From the NCBI GenBank assembly GCA_050953725.1, contig JBMNNB010000001.1, positions 310,001-374,000 on the forward strand: a stretch of 64,000 nt of DNA, written 5' to 3'. The translations under genes and the position numbers were made by a program. The DNA is from DTU053 sp012520115 (lineage in GTDB: Bacteria; Bacillota; Clostridia; Oscillospirales; Acutalibacteraceae). Positions 16,511-25,769 of this stretch are shown piece by piece. Numbering within the stretch: position 1 is the first letter of the stretch; every line of letters begins with the position of its first letter. The notes under the pieces were generated by a model that was given only the letters and a program-made list of their open reading frames with translations, did no database searches and had not been told where the DNA came from.

Positions 16511-18364
16511 TTACTCCTTATTAGACCATGCGGAGATAATCCTGTCCGCAGTCCATTTGCCGCCCGCAGAAGCATAGTCAATGACCTTTATGGCCTGACC
16601 GCTCGTAAATGCAATCTTATAGCACTGTTCTGCCTTAACTCCCTCAAATGTCGCAGGTGTAATACTGCTGATTCTGACCCTGCCGCCTTCAGTCTTAATC
16701 GGCGTCTTTATGCCCTCGCCCTCTATACATGAGTCACGTCCAAGCACAATCGGCCCTCTTATCAAAGCAAAGTGTTTCTTTGCAGCCTCCGAGGCATTCG
16801 GGTCAATATCCTCAGCCTCAATGACCTTTACATTCATATCAAAATCCAGCTCAATAACATCCCCGTCACACCAAAGCCTCTTAATCTCGGCATAAGCGCC
16901 CTTATACGCCTCGATTTCCTCACCGCAGACAAGCAGCCTTGTACTCTCACTCCAAGCGGGAATCCTTAATTTCAGGGCAAATTCGCTGTCTTGACTTAAG
17001 TCAAGGCGGATTTTTATTTTGCCTCTGACAGGGTAGCCGCCCTCAATATTAATAAGAACATCCCCGCCCTCAGGCGTTTTCGCCTCAGCCGTGCCGTCGT
17101 GATACATATTTATTGTAAATCCGTCTTTGCCCTGCATTACACAGGATAACGCAGCAATACCGAAGCCCGCAGGAGAGATAGCAGCGCAGCAGCCGTAATA
17201 GAAGCTGTCCGAAATCTGCTTTTTGCCGCCTACCGCCTGACCCCTGTTTGCATATAGCAGGGGAGAGTAGCTGTCCACGGGCAGAACCACACCGGCCTGC
17301 TCGTTTTTTTCATAGTTTACATTGCCGATAAGCTCATTCAATGCAGTCTTTTCTATCTGGTCTGCATAAAGGCAGTCCCCCGTAAGACAAAGCAGCTGAT
17401 AGCACAGCTTCATCCATGTGACCGCAACGCAGGTCTCATGCATTATGCCCGTAAATGCAGGGTCAAACTGCCTGACCTTCGAGTGGTCAAACAGCTCATG
17501 TGTGCAGCCCGCATTGCCTAAAATCGTTATTTCGGAATCAATCACAAGCCGTGCAAAATTCGTGACCATTTTCAAGTAATCTGGATTCTTTATTACCGTG
17601 AAAAGCTGCAAAATGCCCTCAAAGCAGGACATTATCTCATAGGCCTTTGTTACGGGCCACTCATATGGATACAGCTCTCCCTTTAAAGCTGCGTCAAAGA
17701 TATTGAAATCCTTTGAGCCGCCCGTTTCCACAATTTCCAGCGCATAATCCAGGTATTTCTTATCTTTTGTCAGCTTATACAGCCTTACAATCGGCTCAAG
17801 CAAAGAGCTGGAGTTGACCCCGCCCCAGAAGGAGGAGGTGTATGTAATAGGTGTTTTGCCCTCAGCAAGACCGATATGCTCTATAATATAATCCGCATGC
17901 CGGCACATGGCAGCGATTATTCCCTCAGATAATTCCTCATCATCGCATATTTCAAGAAAGTACTGAAGGCCCAGCAGTACATACTTCCTGCCCCAGATAT
18001 CCCAGCCGTTGAACTCCTTTTCTATGCTGTAAGTGGTTATCCTGCCCTGTGCGTCCGCCGTCGTCAGCAAGTCCCTGACGGTTCTCTCCAATAGCTCATA
18101 CAGCTTTTCATTATTGGTGTATTTATAGACAAGCACGGCGCCACGCATCATTTTGCCCCAGTATTCGCTCCTCCAGCCGAGGTCTATGTCGTCGGAATCG
18201 TGACGAAAAACCTCTGCGAAGGTCACCCAGAGACTTTCGTCAAGCAGCTGAAACTCCTCAATGAATTTAACGGCATCGAACAGCCTGCCCTTAAAGCTCA
18301 TTCTGCCCGTGTTTAACGCCGCAAGCCTTATATCTGAAGTGAAATCATCGTTTAAAACAGCCAT
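16511..18364 (-). CDS. Glycoside hydrolase family 127 / DUF1680 protein (beta-L-arabinofuranosidase-like)
   Basis: A cytoplasmic protein (no signal peptide) of about 617 aa. ATG 18364 is chosen because TTGGAGG lies 5 nt upstream; the in-frame TTG at 18382 overlaps that site. The N-terminal (alpha/alpha)6-type barrel includes GWDIWGRKYVLLGL. The GH127 zinc-thiolate site is recognisable: Glu and Cys in MHETCVAVTW (about residues 309-311) and the paired Cys in YYGCC (about 391). In HypBA1 of Bifidobacterium the corresponding residues are a Zn-bound nucleophilic cysteine site acting on beta-L-arabinofuranosides. The C-terminal third is beta-rich. It stands alone with no transporter, so the substrate is unsettled. 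Confidence 0.85.
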   Translation of the reverse strand: MAVLNDDFTSDIRLAALNTGRMSFKGRLFDAVKFIEEFQLLDESLWVTFAEVFRHDSDDIDLGWRSEYWGKMMRGAVLVYKYTNNEKLYELLERTVRDLLTTADAQGRITTYSIEKEFNGWDIWGRKYVLLGLQYFLEICDDEELSEGIIAAMCRHADYIIEHIGLAEGKTPITYTSSFWGGVNSSSLLEPIVRLYKLTKDKKYLDYALEIVETGGSKDFNIFDAALKGELYPYEWPVTKAYEIMSCFEGILQLFTVIKNPDYLKMVTNFARLVIDSEITILGNAGCTHELFDHSKVRQFDPAFTGIMHETCVAVTWMKLCYQLLCLTGDCLYADQIEKTALNELIGNVNYEKNEQAGVVLPVDSYSPLLYANRGQAVGGKKQISDSFYYGCCAAISPAGFGIAALSCVMQGKDGFTINMYHDGTAEAKTPEGGDVLINIEGGYPVRGKIKIRLDLSQDSEFALKLRIPAWSESTRLLVCGEEIEAYKGAYAEIKRLWCDGDVIELDFDMNVKVIEAEDIDPNASEAAKKHFALIRGPIVLGRDSCIEGEGIKTPIKTEGGRVRISSITPATFEGVKAEQCYKIAFTSGQAIKVIDYASAGGKWTADRIISAWSNKE

Positions 18365-18462
18365 AACAGCCTCCAAATTCAAGTGTTAATTACAGTTTAT
18401 CTTCAATTGCGGAAATGTCAAATAAAATCCGTATCCGATTTACAAAATATTACAAGAAGATA

Positions 18463-18491
18463 TTGACAAATCACCTGAACCCTGATATCAT
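18463..18491 (+). promoter_or_regulatory. Promoter of the SPFH operon
   Basis: TTGACA (18463-18468), a 17-bp spacer and TATCAT (18486-18491). The -10 lies inside the 19-bp palindrome listed next. Confidence 0.75.
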
Positions 18492-18501
18492 TATGATATC
18501 A
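18483..18501 (+). promoter_or_regulatory. Perfect 19-bp palindrome over the SPFH promoter, putative operator
   Basis: TGATATCAT-T-ATGATATCA, nine-base arms about a single T. It covers the -10 element and the expected start of transcription, where a bound repressor would block initiation. The second gene of the operon encodes a ribbon-helix-helix protein, a natural candidate to bind it (inference). Confidence 0.65.
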
Positions 18502-18522
18502 AATTGATAACGGAGGTTTAGT

Positions 18523-19578
18523 ATGCAGAACAATTCACTATTCTCTGAGCAGAAAATAATCAAGGGCAAGAGCGGCATGGCGGCTCTTATTCTCAATATA
18601 CTTGCTATGCTTCTCTTTGTGGTGCTTTTAATCGTAGGCATAAGCACGGCCGCAAGGGCAGAAGGACGAGGAGGTAACCCGCTTTTTGGTGCGGTGCTCA
18701 TAATCGTTTCTGCAGTTATGAGTATGTTTGTCTGCCCGGTTCTTTTTGCGGGTCTCAAGGTCTTAAAGCCCAATGAGGCATTGGTGCTGACTCTTTTCGG
18801 TAAGTACTACGGCACATTGCAGGGCCCCGGCTTCTTCTTTGTAAACCCCTTTGTTACTGCGGTCAATCCCACAAAGCGCAGCGCCACAACTGTATCCTTT
18901 ACGGCGGCGGGCGTTGCCGAACTGCAGGCAAAGCCGGCAAACAGAGCGGATAAGAACGAGCAGACGGATTCCGCCTCCGGCAAGGCAATTTCACTGAAGA
19001 TTATGACTCTGGACAACAATAAGCAGAAAATCAACGACAAGCTCGGCAACCCCATTGAAATCGGCGTTGTCATAGTCTGGCGTGTTATCGATGCCGCTAA
19101 GGCGGTCTTCAATGTTGACAACTACATTTCATTCCTGTCCAATCAGGCGGACAGCTCCCTTCGCAACATCGTAAGGCTCTATCCCTATGATATCTGGGAT
19201 GACGACGCTGAGGCCGATGAGCTTTCACTCAGAGGCAGCAGCCAGGAAGTCGCCGTCAAGCTTCGTCAGGAGCTTCAGGCCAAGGTCGAGATTGCGGGAC
19301 TTGAAATTGTGGAGGCCCGCATAACCCACCTTGCCTATGCTCCCGAGATTGCAGCCGCAATGCTTCAGAGGCAGCAGGCAAGCGCAATTATCGACGCCCG
19401 CAAGCTCATAGTCGAGGGTGCCGTCGGCATGGTCGATATGGCGCTGCAGAAACTCAGCGAGCGTGAAATCGTCGAGCTTGACACAGAGCGCAAGGCCGCT
19501 ATGGTTTCCAACCTGCTTGTAGTCCTCTGCGGCAGCAAGGAAGCCCAGCCCATAGTCAACAGCGGCTCGCTCTATTAA
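18523..19578 (+). CDS. SPFH / band 7 domain membrane protein
   Basis: A 351-aa stomatin/prohibitin-like protein. Two hydrophobic stretches near residues 16-38 and 50-75 anchor the N-terminus. An SPFH domain follows (KVLKPNEALVLTLFGKYYGTLQGPGFFFVNPF to about residue 280), with the characteristic ARITHLAYAPEIAAAMLQRQQASAIIDARK helix and a GAVGMV...LQKLSE tail. Such proteins oligomerise in membrane microdomains and scaffold partner proteins. It starts at ATG 18523 behind CGGAGG and is followed 4 nt later by a ribbon-helix-helix protein, a pairing also familiar from other Firmicutes (recollection). Confidence 0.9.
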   Translation: MQNNSLFSEQKIIKGKSGMAALILNILAMLLFVVLLIVGISTAARAEGRGGNPLFGAVLIIVSAVMSMFVCPVLFAGLKVLKPNEALVLTLFGKYYGTLQGPGFFFVNPFVTAVNPTKRSATTVSFTAAGVAELQAKPANRADKNEQTDSASGKAISLKIMTLDNNKQKINDKLGNPIEIGVVIVWRVIDAAKAVFNVDNYISFLSNQADSSLRNIVRLYPYDIWDDDAEADELSLRGSSQEVAVKLRQELQAKVEIAGLEIVEARITHLAYAPEIAAAMLQRQQASAIIDARKLIVEGAVGMVDMALQKLSEREIVELDTERKAAMVSNLLVVLCGSKEAQPIVNSGSLY

Positions 19579-19582
19579 TAAA

Positions 19583-19774
19583 ATGAACAGCAAGCCGAAA
19601 AAGCAGATACCACTGCGTTTGTCCGCCGAGCTTTACGATAAATTAGCCGCCTGGGCCGAGGATGATTTCCGTTCACTTAACGGACAGATAGAATACCTTC
19701 TGACCGAATGTGTAAAGAAACGCTACGGCGATAAGTCCAAACAAAAGTCAGATGAAAATAATAGCGAGGGCTAA
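19583..19774 (+). CDS. Arc-type ribbon-helix-helix DNA-binding protein
   Basis: A 63-aa protein. KKQIPLRLSAELYDKLAAWA gives a beta-strand followed by helix A, and SLNGQIEYLLTECVKKR gives helix B, the standard Arc/MetJ ribbon-helix-helix pattern. The tail is charged. The gene begins 4 nt after the SPFH stop with no separate ribosome binding site, so it is probably translationally coupled. It may autoregulate the operon through the palindrome at 18483-18501 (inference). Confidence 0.8.
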   Translation: MNSKPKKQIPLRLSAELYDKLAAWAEDDFRSLNGQIEYLLTECVKKRYGDKSKQKSDENNSEG

Positions 19775-19797
19775 AGCAAAGCTCAGCCCCCGCAAAA

Positions 19798-19825
19798 AGG
19801 GAGCCGCAAGGCTCCCTGATTTTTT
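19798..19825 (+). terminator. Terminator of the SPFH operon
   Basis: AGGGAGCC-GCAA-GGCTCCCT hairpin followed by TGATTTTTT. Confidence 0.9.
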
Positions 19826-20031
19826 GGTACCTAAGACGCAAGACCCGAAGGCACTCATATAAAGCAAAGCCCATCCTGAAGCAGTTATTGGCGGCCAGCA
19901 GGCTGAAAACTTGACAGACAGAGCAAATAATGCAATAATTACAAAAGTGTTACAAAGCCTAAATCAGTATTTTCAGAAGTACTCAGACAGTTCAGCAGTA
20001 TCAGCCTTAATATAAGAATATTCAATGTTAA

Positions 20032-20060
20032 TTGACAAAACCTGCTATATAAGGTAATAT
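20032..20060 (+). promoter_or_regulatory. Promoter of the surface-polysaccharide operon
   Basis: TTGACA (20032-20037), a 17-bp spacer and TAATAT (20055-20060), about 50 nt before the first glycosyltransferase. No further promoter of this quality was noticed until the terminator at 28340, in line with one long operon. Confidence 0.8.
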
Positions 20061-20110
20061 AAAAGACGTGCTTTTTACCGATTATAATGATTAATTTCAG
20101 GTGACTTATT

Positions 20111-21247
20111 TTGAACAAGATATACATCACATCCTTACATTTAAGGCACGGCGGAATAGAGAGAATCATTGTTTCAATGGCAAATGCCTTTGTGGAAAAG
20201 GGTTTTGATGTTGAAATATTATGCACTTATAATTTCGGCGAGCCTGCCTATCTGCTTGACAGTAAGGTTAAAGTGACATATCTTACCTCTGTTTTACCTA
20301 ATCGCAAGGAGCTCATTGACGCCGTCAAGAGGATGCGTCTTTTTAAAGCCATAAAAGAGTTTTTCGTTGCCGTTAATGTGCTTTACCAGAAAAAGAACTC
20401 AGTAAAAAAAGCTTTTTGCAGAATAAAAGAAGGCACAATTATTTCTACCCGTCATGAAAACAATATCTTATTATCAAAGTACGGCAACGCCAATGTACTA
20501 AAAATAGCGCAGCTACATGTTGACCATGCTTTTGACAAAAAGCTGTTTTCGGATTTCAAGTCAAAATATAATAACATTGATTATTTTGTTTTGCTTACAG
20601 ACAGGGCAGTTGATGAAATCGGCGCTGAAATGAGCAAGCAAAACAATCATACAAAGCTTGTTTCGATTCCGAACTTTATTGATATTTTTGTGCCTGAAAA
20701 CACTGAGGATAGACTAACGCAAGTAGTTTCAGTGGGCCGGCTTCACTATGACAAGAATTTTGAAAGACTTCTTGAAATGTGGGCACGTATCGCCCCGAAG
20801 TATCCCGAATGGACCTTAAAAATTATCGGCGAGGGCGAGCTTGAAAGAAAATTAAAGGATATGGCAGCTGCCCTTAATATTGAGAAAAGCGTTATTTTTA
20901 CGGGTGCTTTGCCCCATAGTGAGGTCATAAAGGAGCTTTCTCAGTCAGGAATCTATGCCATGACCTCAAGATATGAGAGCTTCGGAATAGCCCTTGTCGA
21001 GGCAATGTCGCAGGGCTGTGTCCCCGTAGCCTTTGATGTCAGGGTAGGCCCCGAGGCAATTATAGATAACAAAAAAGACGGCTTTCTTATCCCCGATAAT
21101 GACGAAGCCGCCTTTATAAGCGCCCTTGAGGAACTGATGAATGACGATGGCCTTTGTTCAGAGTTAAGCAAAAACGCAAGTGAAAAGGCTAAAAAATTCA
21201 GCAAGGAAAACGTAATGGATGAATGGCTGAAAATACTAAACAAATAG
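20111..21247 (+). CDS. Glycosyltransferase, GT4 family
   Basis: A 378-aa GT-B fold enzyme that transfers a sugar from an activated donor during polymer assembly. The acceptor-side N-terminus reads LRHGGIERIIVSMANAF. The donor-binding C-terminal half has VSVGRLHYDKNFERLLEMW and the GT4 E-x7-E motif in ESFGIALVEAMSQG (about residue 285). The start codon is TTG 20111 behind TTTCAGGTGA. It is the first gene of the cluster. The linkage made cannot be read from the sequence. Confidence 0.88.
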   Translation: MNKIYITSLHLRHGGIERIIVSMANAFVEKGFDVEILCTYNFGEPAYLLDSKVKVTYLTSVLPNRKELIDAVKRMRLFKAIKEFFVAVNVLYQKKNSVKKAFCRIKEGTIISTRHENNILLSKYGNANVLKIAQLHVDHAFDKKLFSDFKSKYNNIDYFVLLTDRAVDEIGAEMSKQNNHTKLVSIPNFIDIFVPENTEDRLTQVVSVGRLHYDKNFERLLEMWARIAPKYPEWTLKIIGEGELERKLKDMAAALNIEKSVIFTGALPHSEVIKELSQSGIYAMTSRYESFGIALVEAMSQGCVPVAFDVRVGPEAIIDNKKDGFLIPDNDEAAFISALEELMNDDGLCSELSKNASEKAKKFSKENVMDEWLKILNK

Positions 21248-21263
21248 GGTCTGAGGTTTATAA

Positions 21264-21968
21264 ATGAAGGAACTGTTTGAAAGGCTGTATAAAGGAACCA
21301 AAGCCGAGTTTTATGAGCATACAAAAAAGGTCCTCGGGGAAAGCGGTAAAATGATTATTGTTACCGCCAATCCCGAAGCTTTTATGCTTGCGGACAAGGA
21401 TTCAAAGTATAAAAACATTTTATATAAGGATATAACCTGTGTTGTTCCTGACGGTATAGGCTTAGTAAAAGCCGCACAGTCATTAAACTATCCTGTTAAT
21501 GAAAGAATAACAGGCGTTGACCTTTGTGTGTTTTTGCTTGAATGCGCTGATAATCAGGGCAAAAGCATTTTTTTATATGGCGCAAAGCCCGAAATAGCGG
21601 AAGCTTTTAAAGAGAATATAGAGAAGAATTATCCAAACGCTAAAATAGCCGGAGCATATCACGGATACAATCAGAATGAGGAAAAACTCAAAGAGGAAAT
21701 AGCAGCGACAAAGCCTGATATAGTACTGGTTGCTTTGGGAATGCCCAGGCAGGAGTTTTTTATCAATGAATGCGTTGACTTAGTTGAAAAAGGCATCTTT
21801 GTAGGTGTCGGCGGCTCCTTTGATGTTTTAAGCGGTGCAAAAAAGCGCGCACCGTCAATATTTATCAAGCTTAACCTTGAATGGCTTTACAGAATCGCAA
21901 AAGAGCCGAAACGTCTTAAAAGGTTTTATGACAATAATGTAAAGTTTATTTTTAAATACAAAAAATAA
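21264..21968 (+). CDS. WecB/TagA/CpsF-family glycosyltransferase (GT26)
   Basis: A 234-aa GT26 protein. Family motifs visible are TANPEAFMLADKD, VVPDGIGLVKAAQ, ERITGVDLC, LYGAKPE, DIVLVALGMPRQEFFI and FVGVGGSFDVLSGAKKRAP. TagA/WecG members transfer N-acetylmannosamine from UDP-ManNAc to a lipid-linked GlcNAc. The UDP-ManNAc-forming epimerase is the next gene, which supports that substrate. It starts 16 nt after the GT4 stop. Confidence 0.92.
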   Translation: MKELFERLYKGTKAEFYEHTKKVLGESGKMIIVTANPEAFMLADKDSKYKNILYKDITCVVPDGIGLVKAAQSLNYPVNERITGVDLCVFLLECADNQGKSIFLYGAKPEIAEAFKENIEKNYPNAKIAGAYHGYNQNEEKLKEEIAATKPDIVLVALGMPRQEFFINECVDLVEKGIFVGVGGSFDVLSGAKKRAPSIFIKLNLEWLYRIAKEPKRLKRFYDNNVKFIFKYKK

Positions 21969-22024
21969 GATTGGTAAGATTTTCGCAGCACAGGGCTGAA
22001 ACAAAATAAGTATGGCAGGTTAAA

Positions 22025-23134
22025 ATGAAAAAGATTAAGGTAATGACGGTATTCGGTACCCGTCCCGAATCTATTAAGCTTGCTCCTCTGATTAAGGAGC
22101 TTCGCACAAGACAGGAAATTGAAACAATCGTATGCGTAACCGCACAGCACAGGCAGATGCTTGATCAGGTGCTTAATGCTTTTAATATTGTTCCGGATTA
22201 TGATCTTGACATTATGAAACCGGGTCAGACCTTAACGGAAATAACCGCCCGAGTTCTTGCGGGTTTGGAAGAAGTTATTAAACAGGTTACCCCGGATCTG
22301 GTCCTTGTTCACGGAGATACTACAACCGCATTTGCAGGCGCCCTTGCTTCCTATTATCAAAGAGTGGCAATAGGCCATGTTGAAGCGGGACTTCGCACCT
22401 ATAATAAATACTCTCCCTATCCGGAGGAGATGAACAGACAGCTTATAGGCACATTGGCAGACATTCACTTTGCTCCGACAGAGCTTAGCCGTCAGAACCT
22501 TCTCGCTGAGGGTAAAAGGGATGAATCGATATTAGTAACGGGCAATACGGCAATCGACGCATTAAAAACCACGGTCAGGGAAGGTTATCCCTTAGAGCTT
22601 CTGGACTGGGTTGAAGACAGCCGCTTAATCGTTCTTACCGCTCACAGGAGAGAGAACCTCGGCGAACCTATGTATCGTATGTTTTCCGCAATCAAGCGTA
22701 TTGTTGAAAAATACAGTGACATCAAGGTAGTTTACCCCGTACACTTAAACCCCCTTGTAGTTAAGGCTGCAAATGATGTTTTCGGTGATTGTGACAGGGT
22801 GCGGCTTGTAGAGCCGATGGATGTTGTGGACTTCCATAATCTCCTGAACCGCTCTTATATTATTCTGACAGACAGCGGCGGCATTCAGGAGGAGGCTCCT
22901 TCCTTAGGAAAGCCCGTAATCGTGTTAAGGGACACAACGGAACGTCCGGAGGGCATAGAAGCGGGAACTTTAAAGCTTGCGGGAACAGACGAGCAAGTAA
23001 TTTTCAATATGATTGATGAGCTGTTAAACAATAGTCAGGAATATGAAAAAATGAGCAAGGCCAAGAATCCCTACGGCGACGGTTTTGCAAGCAAGAGAAT
23101 CGCAGATGCAATAATAGAGAGGTTCTCATCATAA
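22025..23134 (+). CDS. wecB: UDP-N-acetylglucosamine 2-epimerase (non-hydrolysing)
   Basis: A 369-aa cytoplasmic enzyme interconverting UDP-GlcNAc and UDP-ManNAc. Motifs are VFGTRPESIKLAPLI at the N-terminus, VHGDTTTAFAGAL, GHVEAGLRTYNKYSPYPEEMNR, TAHRRENLG, and the nucleotide-binding TDSGGIQEEAPSLGKPVIVLRDTTERPE. Length is typical. The ManNAc donor it makes is expected to feed the adjacent GT26 enzyme. Confidence 0.95.
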   Translation: MKKIKVMTVFGTRPESIKLAPLIKELRTRQEIETIVCVTAQHRQMLDQVLNAFNIVPDYDLDIMKPGQTLTEITARVLAGLEEVIKQVTPDLVLVHGDTTTAFAGALASYYQRVAIGHVEAGLRTYNKYSPYPEEMNRQLIGTLADIHFAPTELSRQNLLAEGKRDESILVTGNTAIDALKTTVREGYPLELLDWVEDSRLIVLTAHRRENLGEPMYRMFSAIKRIVEKYSDIKVVYPVHLNPLVVKAANDVFGDCDRVRLVEPMDVVDFHNLLNRSYIILTDSGGIQEEAPSLGKPVIVLRDTTERPEGIEAGTLKLAGTDEQVIFNMIDELLNNSQEYEKMSKAKNPYGDGFASKRIADAIIERFSS

Positions 23135-23147
23135 GCGGAGGAACGTG

Positions 23148-24560
23148 ATGGTAAACAATACCAAGAAAAGAATTACACTTTTTATAACATCGTTTTTACT
23201 CGCCCAGCCCTTTATCGATATATTTACTTCATTCGCAACAAGAGCAGGCATGAATCTGACATTAGGTGTTATCTTACGGACTCTTTTTATGGTTGCCTTA
23301 ACTCTTTATGTTGTTTTTATAAGTAAATATGAAAAAAAGAAATACAGTTTAATTTATCTGTTTTCCGTCTCCGGCTATGTTTTAATATTCCTTTTGTATC
23401 ATTTTTCAAAAGGTGGCATGGCGACGGCTTTCGGCAATCTGCCGGAGCTTGTAAAAACATTCTATTTCTCTTATGTTTTAGTAGGATTTTATGCTTTGTA
23501 TGAGGATTATAAGTACATTGTATCAGATAAGGTATTATCTTTAATTACAACCACTTATATGGCCGTTATTTTTATTGCTTTTATAACCGGAACAAGCTTT
23601 AAGGCATACAAATTCGGACAGGGCTTTGTCGGTTGGTTTTATGCCGCAAATGAAATAGGTGCGATAATTGCAATCTTAGGCCCCATAACAGTTTATTATT
23701 TTATTAAAAAGCTTAAACCCGCTTTGACAGAGCGAAATAAACTTCAAATATTTATTTATTCCCTGCCCTTGTTTTTTGTGGCTTTCTGCAGCGTGTTTAT
23801 AGGTACAAAGACAGTTTTTCTCGCAATTTTTGCTTACATTATTTTATCCCTGATAATGTACACAGTCAGCATTAGTAAAGATACCGAGAAAAAGGAAACC
23901 TTAAATGCTATCATTACCGGAATAATGTGTATGTTTGTTGTGGTAAGCTTTGTTATTTCTCCCTTAAGGGCAAACATTTCAGGGAAGACAATTATTGACT
24001 GGGAGAAGCAGGTTCTGCCGGCGCCCACAACAGAGCCCTCTACAGAGCCCTCTACAGAGCCTTCCAAAGAACCGTCAGAGGGCAACGAAGAGCCGGAAGC
24101 TGACCAATCTGCTCTTTATGTTTTTATGAATAAAATACTCAGCAATAGGCTTACATTTGCCCAGTCTGTTGACGAAGCCTATAATGAGGCAGGTATTTTC
24201 GCCAAGCTTTTCGGCATTGGCTATATCAGTCATCCCGATTCTAAATTAAACATAACAAAATCTGTTGAAATGGATTTCTTTTCGGTGTTTTACAGGCACG
24301 GCGTTATCGGACTTATTGTGTATGTGCTGCCTCTCTTTGCATTCTTTATATACATTCTGATTTTTGTTTTCAAAAACTTAAATAAGGCATACGCTTCCTG
24401 GAAGCTCTGTACATATTTGTACAGTGCATTGGTCGGTTTAGGCATTGCTTTTATGGCAGGCCATGTTTTGACAGCCCCGGCTGTCAGCGTTTATTTCCCC
24501 ATTCTGTTTGCGAAGCTGCTTGAAAGCAAGTCAGAATTAAGTCCGGCGCAATCAGATTAA
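23148..24560 (+). CDS. Multi-spanning O-antigen ligase/polymerase-like membrane protein
   Basis: About 470 aa with 10-12 hydrophobic segments. A large extracytoplasmic loop (~290-350) begins with tandem TEPS units and acidic residues. The overall architecture and position in a polysaccharide operon fit the Wzy/WaaL O-antigen polymerase-ligase superfamily, which joins or transfers lipid-linked repeat units outside the membrane. Sequence motifs are weak, so the assignment rests on topology and context. ATG 23148 is preferred over GTG 23145 because GGAGGA ends 5 nt before it. Confidence 0.7.
   Translation: MVNNTKKRITLFITSFLLAQPFIDIFTSFATRAGMNLTLGVILRTLFMVALTLYVVFISKYEKKKYSLIYLFSVSGYVLIFLLYHFSKGGMATAFGNLPELVKTFYFSYVLVGFYALYEDYKYIVSDKVLSLITTTYMAVIFIAFITGTSFKAYKFGQGFVGWFYAANEIGAIIAILGPITVYYFIKKLKPALTERNKLQIFIYSLPLFFVAFCSVFIGTKTVFLAIFAYIILSLIMYTVSISKDTEKKETLNAIITGIMCMFVVVSFVISPLRANISGKTIIDWEKQVLPAPTTEPSTEPSTEPSKEPSEGNEEPEADQSALYVFMNKILSNRLTFAQSVDEAYNEAGIFAKLFGIGYISHPDSKLNITKSVEMDFFSVFYRHGVIGLIVYVLPLFAFFIYILIFVFKNLNKAYASWKLCTYLYSALVGLGIAFMAGHVLTAPAVSVYFPILFAKLLESKSELSPAQSD
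24030..24077 (+). repeat. Tandem 12-bp repeat coding for TEPS units
   Basis: Units ACAGAGCCCTCT at 24030-24041 and 24042-24053 are identical. A third unit at 24054-24065 differs at two bases and a fourth at 24066-24077 is degenerate. They encode TEPS-TEPS-TEPS-KEPS in the predicted external loop of the polymerase-like protein, and changes in copy number would stay in frame. Confidence 0.85.
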
Positions 24561-24605
24561 TAAGAAAGCCTTATTTTGTATGCAGTTTCTATTGGAGGTT
24601 AATAT

Positions 24606-25769
24606 ATGTTGCTGTATTTTCACGGTGGCAGCAAAAACCATGGGTGTGAGGCAATAATACGCAGTATTTCCTCTGTTTTGGGATATATTGATTGTTATAC
24701 CTTTGAAAAGTCTGACGATTTACAATACGGTCTTGACGCTTGCGTCAACCTAAAGCAGATTGACAAATATAAAAGAGGCTCCCTTACGCATATTGCGGTT
24801 TATGCGGCAAACAAAGTTCTCGGAGCCGGCAACTTTGTTATGAATGGAGTTCTTTCCAAGATATATAAAGACTTCATTAACCAGGCGTCTGATGTAGCTA
24901 TATCAGTAGGCGGCGATACCTATTGCTATAAAAACTCCCCGGAAGAGCTCGCCTTAATCAATAAAGGCTTAAATGATAAAGGTGTTAAAACGGTGCTTTT
25001 AGGCTGTTCCGTCGAGCCGTCACTGCTCAAAAACAAGGCAGTAGTCGAGGATATGAAAAGGTATGCCCTTATTACCGCAAGGGAATCCATTACCTATGAA
25101 GCTTTATTGGATGCAGGTCTTACAAATGTCGCCCTCTATCCTGATTCGGCATTTATGCTCAAAAAGCAGGAAACCGAGTATCCCGAGGGCTTTTTTGACA
25201 ATAATACAGTCGGAATAAATGTCAGCCCCCTGATAATGCGCTACGAAAAAGAGCAGGGCATTGCAATTAAGAACTATATCTCACTTGTTAATCACATATT
25301 AAAAACTACCGACTTAAAGGTAGCGCTCATTCCCCATGTTGTCTGGGCACATGATGATGACCGCAAGCCCCTTTCGGAAATTTATAATGAGGTTAAGGAC
25401 ACAGGCAGGGTCATTTATATTGAAGATAATAACTGCATGGCATTAAAGTCTTATATATCCGCTTGCCGTATGTTTATCGGCGCAAGGACCCATGCAACAA
25501 TTGCGGCATACTCCTCATGTGTGCCGACTCTTGTTGTGGGTTATTCTATTAAGGCAAAGGGTATTGCAAAGGACTTGTTTAATACCTATGATAATTATTG
25601 TTTGCCTGTTCAGGCACTTGAAAGCAGCGATGACCTTATCAGAGCTTTTGAATGGTTAAAGGAAAATGAGGACGGTATCAGGACTCATTTAACCGGAATT
25701 ATGCCTGATTATATTAAAAGAGCCCAAAACGTCGCTGAGGAAATAAAAAAGTTGCAGGAGATAAAATAG
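24606..25769 (+). CDS. Polysaccharide pyruvyl transferase family protein
   Basis: A 387-aa protein with the pyruvyltransferase pattern: a nucleotide-like N-terminus (LLYFHGGSKNHGCEAIIRS), a central SVGGDTYCY, VLLGCSVEPS, ARESITYEALLDAG, and the C-terminal GARTHATIAAYSSCVPTLVVGYSIKAKGIAKDL. The family adds a ketal-linked pyruvate from phosphoenolpyruvate to sugars. CsaB-type members pyruvylate ManNAc in secondary wall polymers that hold S-layer proteins. Given the epimerase and GT26 genes upstream, pyruvylated ManNAc is a plausible product (inference). It ends directly against the next GTG start. Confidence 0.88.
   Translation: MLLYFHGGSKNHGCEAIIRSISSVLGYIDCYTFEKSDDLQYGLDACVNLKQIDKYKRGSLTHIAVYAANKVLGAGNFVMNGVLSKIYKDFINQASDVAISVGGDTYCYKNSPEELALINKGLNDKGVKTVLLGCSVEPSLLKNKAVVEDMKRYALITARESITYEALLDAGLTNVALYPDSAFMLKKQETEYPEGFFDNNTVGINVSPLIMRYEKEQGIAIKNYISLVNHILKTTDLKVALIPHVVWAHDDDRKPLSEIYNEVKDTGRVIYIEDNNCMALKSYISACRMFIGARTHATIAAYSSCVPTLVVGYSIKAKGIAKDLFNTYDNYCLPVQALESSDDLIRAFEWLKENEDGIRTHLTGIMPDYIKRAQNVAEEIKKLQEIK

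Noticed and set aside
24030..24077. Short tandem repeats considered as a CRISPR fragment
   Set aside because: The units are contiguous 12-mers inside a reading frame, without spacers. No CRISPR array or cas gene is visible in the window.
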